A DNA stretch of 7,970 bases from an uncultured Clostridia bacterium (GCA_910586575.1 CAJUJQ010000143.1:1-7970), one strand, 5' to 3'; positions 1-6,170 are shown, numbered from the stretch's first letter. Notes: generated by a model not told the origin, from the sequence alone. Made by a program: numbers and translations.

Positions 1-336
1 CGAGCGGTCACTGCCAACCCGCCAGCAGGTGTATGCATAGCTGATATCTATCCAAAGCTGCTCAGATCGCTGCCGCACAACCGGGACTTTCCACTCGGTG
101 CCTTCCTCTAAAAAGCAATTTTTCTGCGTCAAAGTACCGTCCCGCAGGGTATACCGCTGCTCCACGCACTGCGGCTCAATCAGCGAAAATGAAATCTCAT
201 ACAGGGCAAGCGCCGCCGAGTCGCCGCTGATGGTTTCCAGCCGCAGCGGCTCACGCCCGCCTGACAGCAGGAAACCGTACATTCCAAGGAAAACCGCCAG
301 CGACAGCAGCAGCCCAACTTTCCAAAATCGTTTCAC
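1..336 (-). CDS. Membrane-anchored protein of unknown function (C-terminal part outside window)
   Basis: An open frame of 112 codons runs leftward off the window edge. It starts at a GTG with an AGGAGG ribosome site (343-348) six bases upstream, which fixes the start although GTG is a weaker initiator. The product begins VKRFWKVGLLLSLAVFLGMY: a basic N-terminus and one hydrophobic segment (about residues 7-24), so a signal anchor or signal peptide. The rest is a polar, probably extracytoplasmic domain with cysteines near residues 57, 74 and 104. It begins 19 bp after the preceding membrane-protein gene, so it is almost certainly the third gene of the GntR-regulated operon. I do not recognise the family; a substrate-binding or accessory part of a transporter is only a guess from context. 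Confidence 0.75.
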   Translation of the reverse strand, partial: MKRFWKVGLLLSLAVFLGMYGFLLSGGREPLRLETISGDSAALALYEISFSLIEPQCVEQRYTLRDGTLTQKNCFLEEGTEWKVPVVRQRSEQLWIDISYAYTCWRVGSDRS

Positions 337-342
337 CTCCAA

Positions 343-348
343 CCTCCT
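343..348 (-). promoter_or_regulatory. Ribosome binding site deciding a GTG start
   Basis: AGGAGG on the minus strand, six bases before the GTG at 336. It is a full match to the anti-Shine-Dalgarno core. No ATG in that frame has comparable support, and the next in-frame ATG would remove most of the hydrophobic N-terminal segment. Confidence 0.7.
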
Positions 349-355
349 TTCATCA

Positions 356-1096
356 TCACTCCACCGGTTTCGGACGGACTGTCGCGCTCCACAGGTCAAA
401 CGCCAGCGCAATCGGAAGCCCGATATCAAACAGCAGATACCATATCAAAATATTGCTGCGCAAAAATGACATTGCAAATAGAAACACAAACGCCAAAAGG
501 GTTTGGATCGCTTCCGCCGTTGTCGCCGTATTCCAATCCCGTTTCCTCCAACGGAAAAGGACGCGGAAGTTCGGCATCAGAAAGAACGGGAAGGTACTTG
601 CTACCCAAAGATAAAAAACCGTCTGCGCAAGCAGCAGCGGCGTATGCGGCAGCAAATACCGGAACAGCGGCGCGCGAAGAATTGCCAGATACAGCCCTTC
701 CCCCGCCCCCTGCCAGAGAAAAAAGATGCCATAAAGCGCCAAACCCATCAGCAGTTGCACCGCAGCCAGCGTCAGCACCCCAGCCGCCGTCACCGTATAA
801 GCCGCCGCCGGAAACGCCCAGCCCGGCGCGGGCAGCGCCGCCATGGTATAAATACCGCGATACGCGCCAAAAAACTGATGGAACTGCCGCCGAACGAAGA
901 ACAAAAACAGCAGCTCCGCGCCGCATACGATTCTGAGCGTATGCATCTCGTCCAGCATCAGGGAAAAACTGGCGCATTCATACGCAGCGCTCCCCGACAG
1001 CAGCAGCTCCAACACGCAAAGCGCAATGACGATCCTATAAAACGGCTTCCACACCCACGCGGCGAAGTAGCCGCAAAGCTTCCCGTATTCTTTCAT
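356..1096 (-). CDS. Six-helix integral membrane protein of a GntR-regulated operon (possible transporter permease)
   Basis: A 246-residue hydrophobic protein. The frame is open up to 1225, but I chose the ATG at 1096. It has a GGAAAGGGG ribosome site about 8 bases upstream, and the 43 extra residues before it are polar, basic and would overlap the regulator's end. Hydrophobic segments lie near residues 18-40, 52-69, 96-128, 147-174, 197-212 and 215-236, with basic loops (RWRKRDW near 182-188), giving about six membrane helices. It lies between a YtrA-type regulator and a membrane-anchored protein, where ABC-2-type permeases often sit in such operons. I see no ATPase motif here or nearby. The permease role is inferred from topology and context only; the family is not recognised. 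Confidence 0.8.
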   Translation of the reverse strand: MKEYGKLCGYFAAWVWKPFYRIVIALCVLELLLSGSAAYECASFSLMLDEMHTLRIVCGAELLFLFFVRRQFHQFFGAYRGIYTMAALPAPGWAFPAAAYTVTAAGVLTLAAVQLLMGLALYGIFFLWQGAGEGLYLAILRAPLFRYLLPHTPLLLAQTVFYLWVASTFPFFLMPNFRVLFRWRKRDWNTATTAEAIQTLLAFVFLFAMSFLRSNILIWYLLFDIGLPIALAFDLWSATVRPKPVE

Positions 1097-1212
1097 CCAG
1101 CGTTCCCCTTTCCTGTCCTGCACGCACATCACAGGGTTTTCCCGTGACGCACGGAAAGTCTTTTTTCTTCTGCTGCGCATGATACCACTCATACAAAAAT
1201 GCAGGCGCGGCG

Positions 1213-1584
1213 TCATGTGTCCCACAGCTCCCCAAGCAGGGAAATCACGCGCGGCAGGGACAGCCGGTTTTCCTTGGCGCGGCGCACGAACTCGGAGATA
1301 AACCCACGTGTCAGCTCATCCGCAATCCGCGCACGTATCCCCTCATCGGCAAGGATAATGCTGCCGGTATTGCCGCTGGTCATTACAAAGCCCTCGCTTT
1401 CCATCAGCCGGAAGGCCTTTTGCACCGTATTGGGGTTGACCTCCAGCTGTGCCGCAATTTCCCGCCGGGAAGGCAAAGGGACCCCGGTCTGTACCGCGCC
1501 CAGGAAAATTTGCCGCTTGACATACGCTGCAATTTGCTGATAGACCGGCTCCCGGCTGTTCAGCTCCAAACCGCGAAAATCCAT
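1213..1584 (-). CDS. GntR-family transcriptional regulator, YtrA subfamily
   Basis: A 123-residue DNA-binding protein. Residues about 10-78 form a GntR winged helix-turn-helix: EPVYQQIAAYVKRQI, then LPSRREIAAQLEVNPNTVQ (the recognition helix carries the typical VNPNTVQ-A sequence), then the wing with GNTGSIIL. The tail of about 45 residues is a short helical region, too small for an FCD or UTRA effector domain; this length and layout match the YtrA subfamily. Known YtrA regulators usually repress the operon they head, often ABC exporters responding to cell-envelope stress or antibiotics. The start at 1584 has a purine-rich GGGGGGAGG stretch just upstream and a consensus promoter. It is the first gene of the leftward operon; the inverted repeat over its own -10 suggests self-repression (inference). 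The effector is unknown. Confidence 0.93.
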   Translation of the reverse strand: MDFRGLELNSREPVYQQIAAYVKRQIFLGAVQTGVPLPSRREIAAQLEVNPNTVQKAFRLMESEGFVMTSGNTGSIILADEGIRARIADELTRGFISEFVRRAKENRLSLPRVISLLGELWDT

Positions 1585-1603
1585 TTACCTCCCCCCTTCC
1601 TAT

Positions 1604-1621
1604 GTATTATAGCAGTAATAC
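1604..1621. promoter_or_regulatory. Probable GntR operator overlapping the -10 box
   Basis: A perfect inverted repeat, GTATTA-N6-TAATAC, covers the whole -10 hexamer and part of the spacer of the GntR operon promoter. The GT...AC ends and symmetric half-sites fit the general form of GntR-family operators. A dimer bound here would block RNA polymerase. That the adjacent regulator binds it is inference. Confidence 0.7.
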
Positions 1622-1634
1622 GTTTTCTTGTCAA
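1606..1634 (-). promoter_or_regulatory. Sigma-A promoter of the GntR operon
   Basis: On the minus strand, TTGACA (1629-1634) and TATAAT (1606-1611) are both perfect consensus hexamers separated by exactly 17 bp. Transcription would start near 1599, leaving a very short leader of about 15 nt before the ATG at 1584. A promoter this strong is expected to be held down by a repressor. Confidence 0.92.
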
Positions 1635-1657
1635 CCGCTTTCATTTGGCGCTTTTCA

Positions 1658-1683
1658 ACGAAAAAATCCGTAAAATTTTTCGT
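1658..1683. repeat. Perfect 8-bp inverted repeat in the divergent intergenic region
   Basis: ACGAAAAA (1658-1665) and TTTTTCGT (1676-1683) form a perfect inverted repeat with a 10-bp spacer. The 9-mer CGAAAAAAT recurs at 1693-1701, 34 bp on from 1659. These A/T tracts lie between the two divergent promoters, upstream of both, where a regulator site or an upstream promoter element could sit. No terminator role is expected because no gene runs into this region. Confidence 0.4.
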
Positions 1684-1713
1684 GCCTTTTCCCGAAAAAA
1701 TTTACTTTTTTGG

Positions 1714-1742
1714 TTGGCTTTGGGCAAGTGTTGGTGTATAAT
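1714..1742 (+). promoter_or_regulatory. Probable pta promoter
   Basis: TTGGCT (1714-1719, four of six matches to the -35 consensus) and TATAAT (1737-1742, perfect) are 17 bp apart, with A/T-rich tracts directly upstream that could act as an UP element. Transcription would begin near 1749, giving a leader of about 44 nt that contains the GGAGGG ribosome site at 1778-1783. Confidence 0.8.
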
Positions 1743-1792
1743 GAAGGAAAGAGCCGCTGAGCGCGGCGAACAATTTTGGAGGGAAATCAGAA

Positions 1793-2803
1793 ATGTTCAC
1801 AAAGCTTATTGAAACCTTAAAAGCAAACCCGCGTAAAATCGTATTTACGGAAGGCCCGGACGCACGCATCCTGGAAGCTTCCGCGCGCTTGAAAAAAGAG
1901 GGGTTCCTGACCCCCATCCTGGTCGGCAATCCGGACGAGGTCAAGGCTGCTGCCGCGAAGGGCGGCTTTGATATTGACGGGCTGGAAATCATCGACCCGG
2001 CAAACTACGCGGAAATGGACGCGATGGTTGAAACGATGTCCGCGCTCCGCAAGGGCAAGATGAGCCTCGAGGACTGCCGCGCGGCATTGGCAAAGGGCAA
2101 CTATTTCGGTACGATGCTGGTTGCGATGGGCAAGGCCGACGCCCTGCTCGGCGGCGCGACCTACTCGACGGCTGACACCGTCCGCCCGGCGCTCCAGCTC
2201 ATCAAGACCCGCCCCGGCGCACATCTCGTGTCCTCCTGCTTTATTTTGGACCGCCCCGGCGACGGACCGCTTGACCGTTTGGCAATGGGCGACTGCGCAA
2301 TCAATATCTCCTATGAGGACAGCGTCGATAAGGAAGGCAACGTCACCCTGTCTGCCGCGCAGAAGCTGGCAGAGGTTGCAATCGAAACCGCAAAGTCGGC
2401 GGTTACGTTCAGCATCGACCCCAAGGTTGCGTTCCTGAGCTTCTCGACCAAGGGTTCCGGCAAGGGCGCGACCGTCCCGCTCTCCGCAACGGCCACCAAG
2501 GAAGCGCAGAAGATGGCGCCGGAAATCCCGATCGACGGCGAGATGCAGTTTGACGCGGCGGTTTCCCCGACGGTCGGCCAGCTGAAATTCCCCGGCTCCA
2601 AGGTTGCGGGTTACGCGAACACCTTCATTTTCCCGAACATCGAAGCGGGCAACATCGGCTATAAAATCGCGCAGCGCTTGGGCGGCTACGAGGCTTACGG
2701 CCCCATCCTTCAGGGTTTGAACGCGCCGATTAACGACCTTTCCCGCGGCTGCAACGCCGAGGAAGTCTACAAGATGGCAATCATCACGGCGGCGCTTGTC
2801 TGA
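1793..2803 (+). CDS. pta: Phosphate acetyltransferase (phosphotransacetylase)
   Basis: Catalyses acetyl-CoA + phosphate = acetyl phosphate + CoA in the cytoplasm; with acetate kinase this yields ATP and acetate in fermenting bacteria. The 336-residue product is the length of the short, single-domain class I enzymes and lacks the extra N-terminal domains of the enterobacterial form. Recognisable blocks are KIVFTEGPDARILEAS (15-30), LRKGK (85-89), GGATYSTADTVRPALQ (120-135), LSFSTKGSGKG (215-225), DGEMQFDAA (248-256), and the long C-terminal block from PGSK (267) through NDLSRGC (314-320). R131 and the S317-R318 pair align with active-site residues known from the Methanosarcina enzyme. GGAGGG nine bases upstream supports the start. 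Phosphate butyryltransferase is a related alternative, but these motifs favour Pta. Oddly, no ackA follows; the next gene faces the other way. Confidence 0.96.
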   Translation: MFTKLIETLKANPRKIVFTEGPDARILEASARLKKEGFLTPILVGNPDEVKAAAAKGGFDIDGLEIIDPANYAEMDAMVETMSALRKGKMSLEDCRAALAKGNYFGTMLVAMGKADALLGGATYSTADTVRPALQLIKTRPGAHLVSSCFILDRPGDGPLDRLAMGDCAINISYEDSVDKEGNVTLSAAQKLAEVAIETAKSAVTFSIDPKVAFLSFSTKGSGKGATVPLSATATKEAQKMAPEIPIDGEMQFDAAVSPTVGQLKFPGSKVAGYANTFIFPNIEAGNIGYKIAQRLGGYEAYGPILQGLNAPINDLSRGCNAEEVYKMAIITAALV

Positions 2804-2835
2804 TCGCCCCTGCTTCCCATCAGCATATCTTTTCC

Positions 2836-2876
2836 AAAAGGAAAGCCCCATCTTGCACGATGAGGCTTTCCTTTTT
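2836..2876. terminator. Bidirectional intrinsic terminator between pta and the AI-2E-family gene
   Basis: AAAAGGAAAGCC (2836-2847) pairs with GGCTTTCCTTTT (2864-2875). One C/A mismatch follows, then CAT/ATG, closing an 8-base loop. Read rightward, the stem ends in a T run after pta; read leftward, its other arm also ends in TTTT, and it lies 10 bp after the stop of the convergent gene. It therefore probably ends both transcripts. Confidence 0.88.
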
Positions 2877-2885
2877 ATGGTCGTT

Positions 2886-4172
2886 TTATGATTCCGGCTT
2901 TTTCTCTTCCTTGGGCGCGTCCGCAGGCTGCTCCTCCGGAATCGGTCGCGGTTCCAGCGTAATCGGGTCGATGGAACCCAGCCCGTAATAATCGGCGGTT
3001 TTTTCCGAAAGGTTCTTTGACCGGAGCGAACGGTTCACCAGCCCGGACACCAGCGCGTAAAACACCGCAAACAGCGGCACGCCGACCAGCATCCCGACAA
3101 ACCCGAACACGCCGCCGAACACCAGGATTGCAAACATCACCCAGAACGCCGACAGCCCGGTCGAATCCCCCAGGATTTTCGGCCCGAGGATATTGCCGTC
3201 AAACTGCTGCAAAATCAGGATGAAAATGATAAAGTACAAGCAGCGGATTGGCTGCTGAAAATCGGCCATCAGCACCAGCAGCGCCGAGGGCACCACCCCG
3301 ATAAACGGTCCGAAAAAGGGGATGATATTGGTCACCCCGATAATCACCGCAATCAGCATCGGGTAAGGCAGCTTCATCACGCTGAGCGCTACAAAGCAGA
3401 TAATACCAATAATCAGCGAATCGAGCAGCTTGCCCGAGATAAACCCGCCGAAAATACGGTGGGTAAACCGCAGGTTGTCTACCACAATATTCGCCTTCTT
3501 GACCGGCAACAGTGAATAAGTCAGCTTTTTGGCCTGCGCACAGAACAAATCCTTGCTGCAAAGCACGTAAATCACGATAATCATGCCAATCAGAAAATCC
3601 TTGACGGCGGTCACGGTGGACATGAAGCCGCTGACAACCGAAACCATCTGCGGCAGCACAAAGCCGCTGACAAAATCGCTCAGCTGGCTGACCGCCCCTT
3701 CATAGGCCTGCATGACATTGTGCTCCAAAATCGGGTTGCTTTGCAGCAGGTCGTTAATCAGCCGTTGGAGCTGTTCGCTAAAATTCTCCATTGACTGCAT
3801 TTGCTCCACGACGCTGTAGATACTGACCAACAGCTGTGGTACCACCATCGACAGCAGCGCGCCCACGACCAGACAGCCTTCCACAACCGTCAGGATGCTG
3901 GCCGCAAGGCGGATTTGTCCCTTGGCCTTGACGCGGCTCTTGGCGCGCGTCAGCAGGCACGGCTCCATCCAGCGGATATTAAAGTTGAAAACCGGCAGCA
4001 GCATATACGCAATCGCAAACCCCCAGATAAAGGGCATCAGGATGCGCACCAGCGTGCGCCCGGCGCTCATCACCGTGCGGAAATTATACAGCGTGAACCC
4101 CAGCAGCAGGCTGGCCGAAATCACGCAAAGGGCAGTCAAACCCCACAAGAAATAATTATTTCGATGTCTCAT
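2886..4172 (-). CDS. AI-2E family transporter (UPF0118/PF01594-type membrane protein)
   Basis: A 428-residue polytopic membrane protein. Hydrophobic segments lie near residues 10-30, 41-63, 90-115, 168-205, 251-266, 271-300, 308-322 and 343-380, with a soluble helical stretch at about 116-165. The signature C-terminal half is present: GVTNIIPFFGPFIGVVPSAL (279-298), QQFDGNILGPKILGD (322-336) and FGGVFGFVGMLVGVPLFAV (352-370). The tail after residue 383 is polar and proline/glutamate-rich. Members are variously linked to autoinducer-2 export, sodium/proton antiport or export of small metabolites; the family name does not prove AI-2 transport. The start at 4172 has no adjacent Shine-Dalgarno sequence; an in-frame stop just upstream rules out a longer protein. 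The only AAGGAA lies in the loop of a strong hairpin at 4183-4219. It is probably the last gene of the leftward operon. Confidence 0.93.
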   Translation of the reverse strand: MRHRNNYFLWGLTALCVISASLLLGFTLYNFRTVMSAGRTLVRILMPFIWGFAIAYMLLPVFNFNIRWMEPCLLTRAKSRVKAKGQIRLAASILTVVEGCLVVGALLSMVVPQLLVSIYSVVEQMQSMENFSEQLQRLINDLLQSNPILEHNVMQAYEGAVSQLSDFVSGFVLPQMVSVVSGFMSTVTAVKDFLIGMIIVIYVLCSKDLFCAQAKKLTYSLLPVKKANIVVDNLRFTHRIFGGFISGKLLDSLIIGIICFVALSVMKLPYPMLIAVIIGVTNIIPFFGPFIGVVPSALLVLMADFQQPIRCLYFIIFILILQQFDGNILGPKILGDSTGLSAFWVMFAILVFGGVFGFVGMLVGVPLFAVFYALVSGLVNRSLRSKNLSEKTADYYGLGSIDPITLEPRPIPEEQPADAPKEEKKPES

Positions 4173-4182
4173 AGCAAATCGC

Positions 4183-4219
4183 GCGGCGCAGACGGTTCCT
4201 TAAAGCCTGTCGGCGCCGC
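4183..4219 (-). promoter_or_regulatory. Strong hairpin in the leader of the AI-2E-family gene, with ribosome-site-like loop
   Basis: GCGGCGC (4183-4189) pairs with GCGCCGC (4213-4219); after one mismatch, GAC pairs with GTC (4191-4193/4209-4211) and the stem continues with two weaker pairs. The minus-strand RNA has AAGGAA (4196-4201) in or next to the loop, and the stem ends 10 nt before the ATG. No T run follows, so this is not an ordinary terminator. It may control translation or stabilise the distal mRNA; that role is inference. Confidence 0.55.
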
Positions 4220-4249
4220 ATTCTTTCGGGAAAATAATGCAAAACAGGA

Positions 4250-4735
4250 TTATTCGCGGTCGTCAAAGAAAATGCGGTACGCGATATAGGAGAAGCCACA
4301 GCAAAACATCGCGAGGAATACCGGACGGAATTTCTCGGTCAGCTTGGTGAAGCGCGACGTGAGCCAGGAACCCAGCCACAGCCCAAAGGCCACGAGCACA
4401 ATCTTGAACACCGCAATGTCAAACGGCGAAAAGTGATTGACGCGGTTGGTGGTAAACGCGCACCAGTCGGAAGCGTCCGCACACACGTCCTTCGCGAGCG
4501 CCTTGGCCGACGCGGCAAACGCCTCGGCGCGCGGGCTGTGCAGCGCTTCCTCTGCCCGGGCGCGGGCTTCCTGCGCGTATTCCCCGGCAGCTGCCGCCGC
4601 CTGCTGCGCGTAAACGCCCGCGGCTGCCTTCGCCTGCTGTGCGTACTCCCCGGCAAGGCCGCGCGCAACCTCTGCCTTCGCTTTCAAGGCTTCCCGGTCA
4701 ATGTTTTGCAGGGCGGTCAAATAATCTTTCATCAT
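4250..4735 (-). CDS. Alanine-rich 11-residue-repeat protein with C-terminal membrane segments
   Basis: A 161-residue protein of no family I can name. Residues 1-90 are predicted to be one long amphipathic helix. Within it three 11-residue units follow each other: AGEYAQQAKAA (28-38), AGVYAQQAAAA (39-49) and AGEYAQEARAR (50-60), with a degenerate fourth (61-71). An 11-residue period is typical of lipid-binding or coiled helices such as those of LEA, synuclein and apolipoprotein types. Two hydrophobic segments follow (about 107-126 and 137-157), ending in an acidic tail. AAGGAG (4743-4748) lies seven bases before the ATG at 4735, so the first of the two adjacent Met codons is preferred. The start overlaps the exonuclease stop (ATGA), implying translational coupling. 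It may be a membrane-bound scaffold, but the function is unknown. Confidence 0.85.
   Translation of the reverse strand: MMKDYLTALQNIDREALKAKAEVARGLAGEYAQQAKAAAGVYAQQAAAAAGEYAQEARARAEEALHSPRAEAFAASAKALAKDVCADASDWCAFTTNRVNHFSPFDIAVFKIVLVAFGLWLGSWLTSRFTKLTEKFRPVFLAMFCCGFSYIAYRIFFDDRE
4556..4654 (-). repeat. Three tandem 33-bp coding repeats (11-residue units)
   Basis: Units at 4622-4654, 4589-4621 and 4556-4588 encode AG(E/V)YAQ(Q/E)A plus three small or basic residues. The protein repeat is much clearer than the DNA repeat, which varies at third positions, so the duplication is old or maintained by selection rather than a recent slippage event. Confidence 0.8.
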
Positions 4736-5448
4736 AACTGTTCTCCTTTTCTGGATATTTCAGGTGAAACCGGCGGCATCTTCCCGCCAGGGGTCTGCTG
4801 ATGGCGCCGGTGCGGATAACGCCGCCTGCGCGGATGCTCCGCCCGGTATACGTCGCGTTCGATTTCCCGCGCAGTTTTGCAGGCCACGCCTCCCAGCACG
4901 CCCAGCCGAATGCCCAGCTTTTGCGCCAGCTCCTCCGCGTCGGCGCAGCCGGTCTGGCGCAGCGCTTCCAGCAGAAGCAGTCCGGCGGCGTGCGCGTCGC
5001 TCCCGGCCTCATGATGTTCAAGCCGGATGCCAAGCGCCTCCGACAGCGTATTCAGCCGGTGGTTTTCCATCTCAGGCCACACTGCCTGCGCCACTTTCAC
5101 GGTGCACAGATAGCGGCAGTCCGGATAAGGCAGCTGAAAATAATCGAGACAGGCACGCAAGACCGCTGTATCAAACATGGCGTTATGGCACACGAGGATA
5201 CTGCCTTCCAAATCGTTCCGCAATCTCCTCCACAGCTTATCGAACCGGGGCGCGTGCCGGACGTCCTTTTTGCGAATGCCATGGACGCGGACATTGCCCC
5301 AGTGGAAAGGCCCCGCCTCCTCCGGCGGACAAATCAGGCAGCCAAAGCGCCGGACAAGCTGAAAATCCTCAAAAACGGCCAGCCCGATCGAACAGGCGCT
5401 GATAAAATTCCCGTTCCCCACTTCAAAATCAAGCGCGGCATACTTCAT
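4732..5448 (-). CDS. DnaQ-like DEDDh 3'-5' exonuclease
   Basis: A 238-residue nuclease of the DnaQ/RNase T fold that removes nucleotides from 3' ends using two metal ions. All catalytic residues are visible: D7 and E9 in ALDFEVGNG (Exo I), D93 in VCHNAMFDTAVLR (Exo II), and H146 with D151 in HHEAGSDAHAAG (Exo III, the HxxxxD spacing of the DEDDh class). The catalytic domain ends near residue 165. It is followed by a predicted helical stretch and an arginine-rich tail (RRRR at 207-210, then PHRRH) that could bind nucleic acid and is probably disordered. It is a stand-alone exonuclease, not a polymerase subunit fused to PolC. The start at 5448 overlaps the previous stop as ATGA; its ribosome site is weak, so coupling to the upstream gene is likely. 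Whether the substrate is DNA or RNA cannot be told. Confidence 0.93.
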   Translation of the reverse strand: MKYAALDFEVGNGNFISACSIGLAVFEDFQLVRRFGCLICPPEEAGPFHWGNVRVHGIRKKDVRHAPRFDKLWRRLRNDLEGSILVCHNAMFDTAVLRACLDYFQLPYPDCRYLCTVKVAQAVWPEMENHRLNTLSEALGIRLEHHEAGSDAHAAGLLLLEALRQTGCADAEELAQKLGIRLGVLGGVACKTAREIERDVYRAEHPRRRRYPHRRHQQTPGGKMPPVSPEISRKGEQL

Positions 5449-6146
5449 TTTGCTGCCCCGCCTTCCGCCGACTCATGCACCGCGCACAGGAAATGATAAA
5501 ACGGTGCAATTGCGCGCATATCCTTGAGCATCTGCCTGACAAACGAACCATCAAACAGGGGCTTAAAATCATAGCAGTCAAACGACAAGCCAATATTTTT
5601 CTTGTTCAGCCACGGCTGGTATTCTTCTCTGGCATCCGGGAACTTGGACCGCTTGAATTCCTCCCCATAAAGGGAAAATTTCGGCGATTCCCTGACCGCC
5701 TGATAGGCTTCCAGGAAGCGTTTATCCTCCCGCAGGACAAATTCCCGCAGGATGGCAAGCTCACCCGGGGTGGCTTTATAGTAGCCCGATCCGTAACCCC
5801 AGCTCTGCGGCATCACCTCAAAATAATAGCAGGGGCGGGAATCATGCTCCCCCTTGGGCCTGCCAAAGGTGCACCATGCGTGGTCACGATACAGGGATTT
5901 ATCGCGGGTGTAGCGCGTATCCCGGCGCACGCGTGAAATCATCTTGGACGGTACCAGCACAAACAGCGGGTCAATTTCGCGCATCGCGTCGCTGACCTCC
6001 TCGATCAGCTCGGCCATGGGCTGCTGCACCAGCCGTTTGATATCAGCCTTATGTTCGTCATAATAGGGTTTGCTGTTCATCAGCCGGTTTTCGATCAACA
6101 GGTCCAACCCTTCGGGCCGGAAGCCGGAGAACGCCAATGCTTTCAT
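5445..6146 (-). CDS. DUF2461 domain-containing protein
   Basis: A 233-residue cytoplasmic protein matching the DUF2461 (TIGR02453-type) layout. The N-terminal FSGFRPEGLDLLIENRLMNSKPYYDEHK (6-33) aligns with the family's opening block. The hallmark RVRRDTRYTRDKSLYRDH (72-89) is clear, and GYGSGYYKATPGEL (117-130) matches the later conserved block; the C-terminus is the expected length. The biochemical role of the family is not established, and no catalytic site is evident. The ATG at 6146 is chosen because it includes the N-terminal block; the purine run AAAGAGAGAGG upstream is a closely spaced, weak ribosome site. It is the first gene of the leftward operon, with a promoter about 25 bp upstream, and its stop overlaps the exonuclease start by 4 bp. 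Confidence 0.9.
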   Translation of the reverse strand: MKALAFSGFRPEGLDLLIENRLMNSKPYYDEHKADIKRLVQQPMAELIEEVSDAMREIDPLFVLVPSKMISRVRRDTRYTRDKSLYRDHAWCTFGRPKGEHDSRPCYYFEVMPQSWGYGSGYYKATPGELAILREFVLREDKRFLEAYQAVRESPKFSLYGEEFKRSKFPDAREEYQPWLNKKNIGLSFDCYDFKPLFDGSFVRQMLKDMRAIAPFYHFLCAVHESAEGGAAK

Positions 6147-6170
6147 CCTCTCTCTTTATCCGATATTCCT

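Noticed and set aside
466..1147. Rightward open frames opposite the membrane-protein gene
   Set aside because: Proline/alanine- or arginine/glutamine-rich translations typical of antisense GC-rich DNA; no ribosome site or domain.
1097..1225. N-terminal extension of the six-helix membrane protein, or a small gene between it and gntR
   Set aside because: The extension is polar and basic, overlaps the regulator's end and has no good ribosome site; the ATG at 1096 does. No other frame in the gap has both a start and a ribosome site. An imperfect stem at about 1138-1158 lacks a T run.
1817..2851. Long open frame (344 codons) antisense to pta
   Set aside because: It mirrors the codon bias of pta, has an arginine-rich composition with no recognisable domain, and covers the terminator at its start. 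Pta is certain, so this is a shadow.
4220..4260. Internal promoter for the AI-2E-family gene
   Set aside because: TTGCAT and A/T-rich stretches occur on the minus strand, but no pair of hexamers at 16-18 bp spacing with an acceptable -10 was found.
4433..5496. Rightward open frames opposite the alanine-rich and exonuclease genes
   Set aside because: Low-complexity translations, no conserved motifs, and the opposite strand carries complete catalytic motifs with overlapping start-stop junctions.
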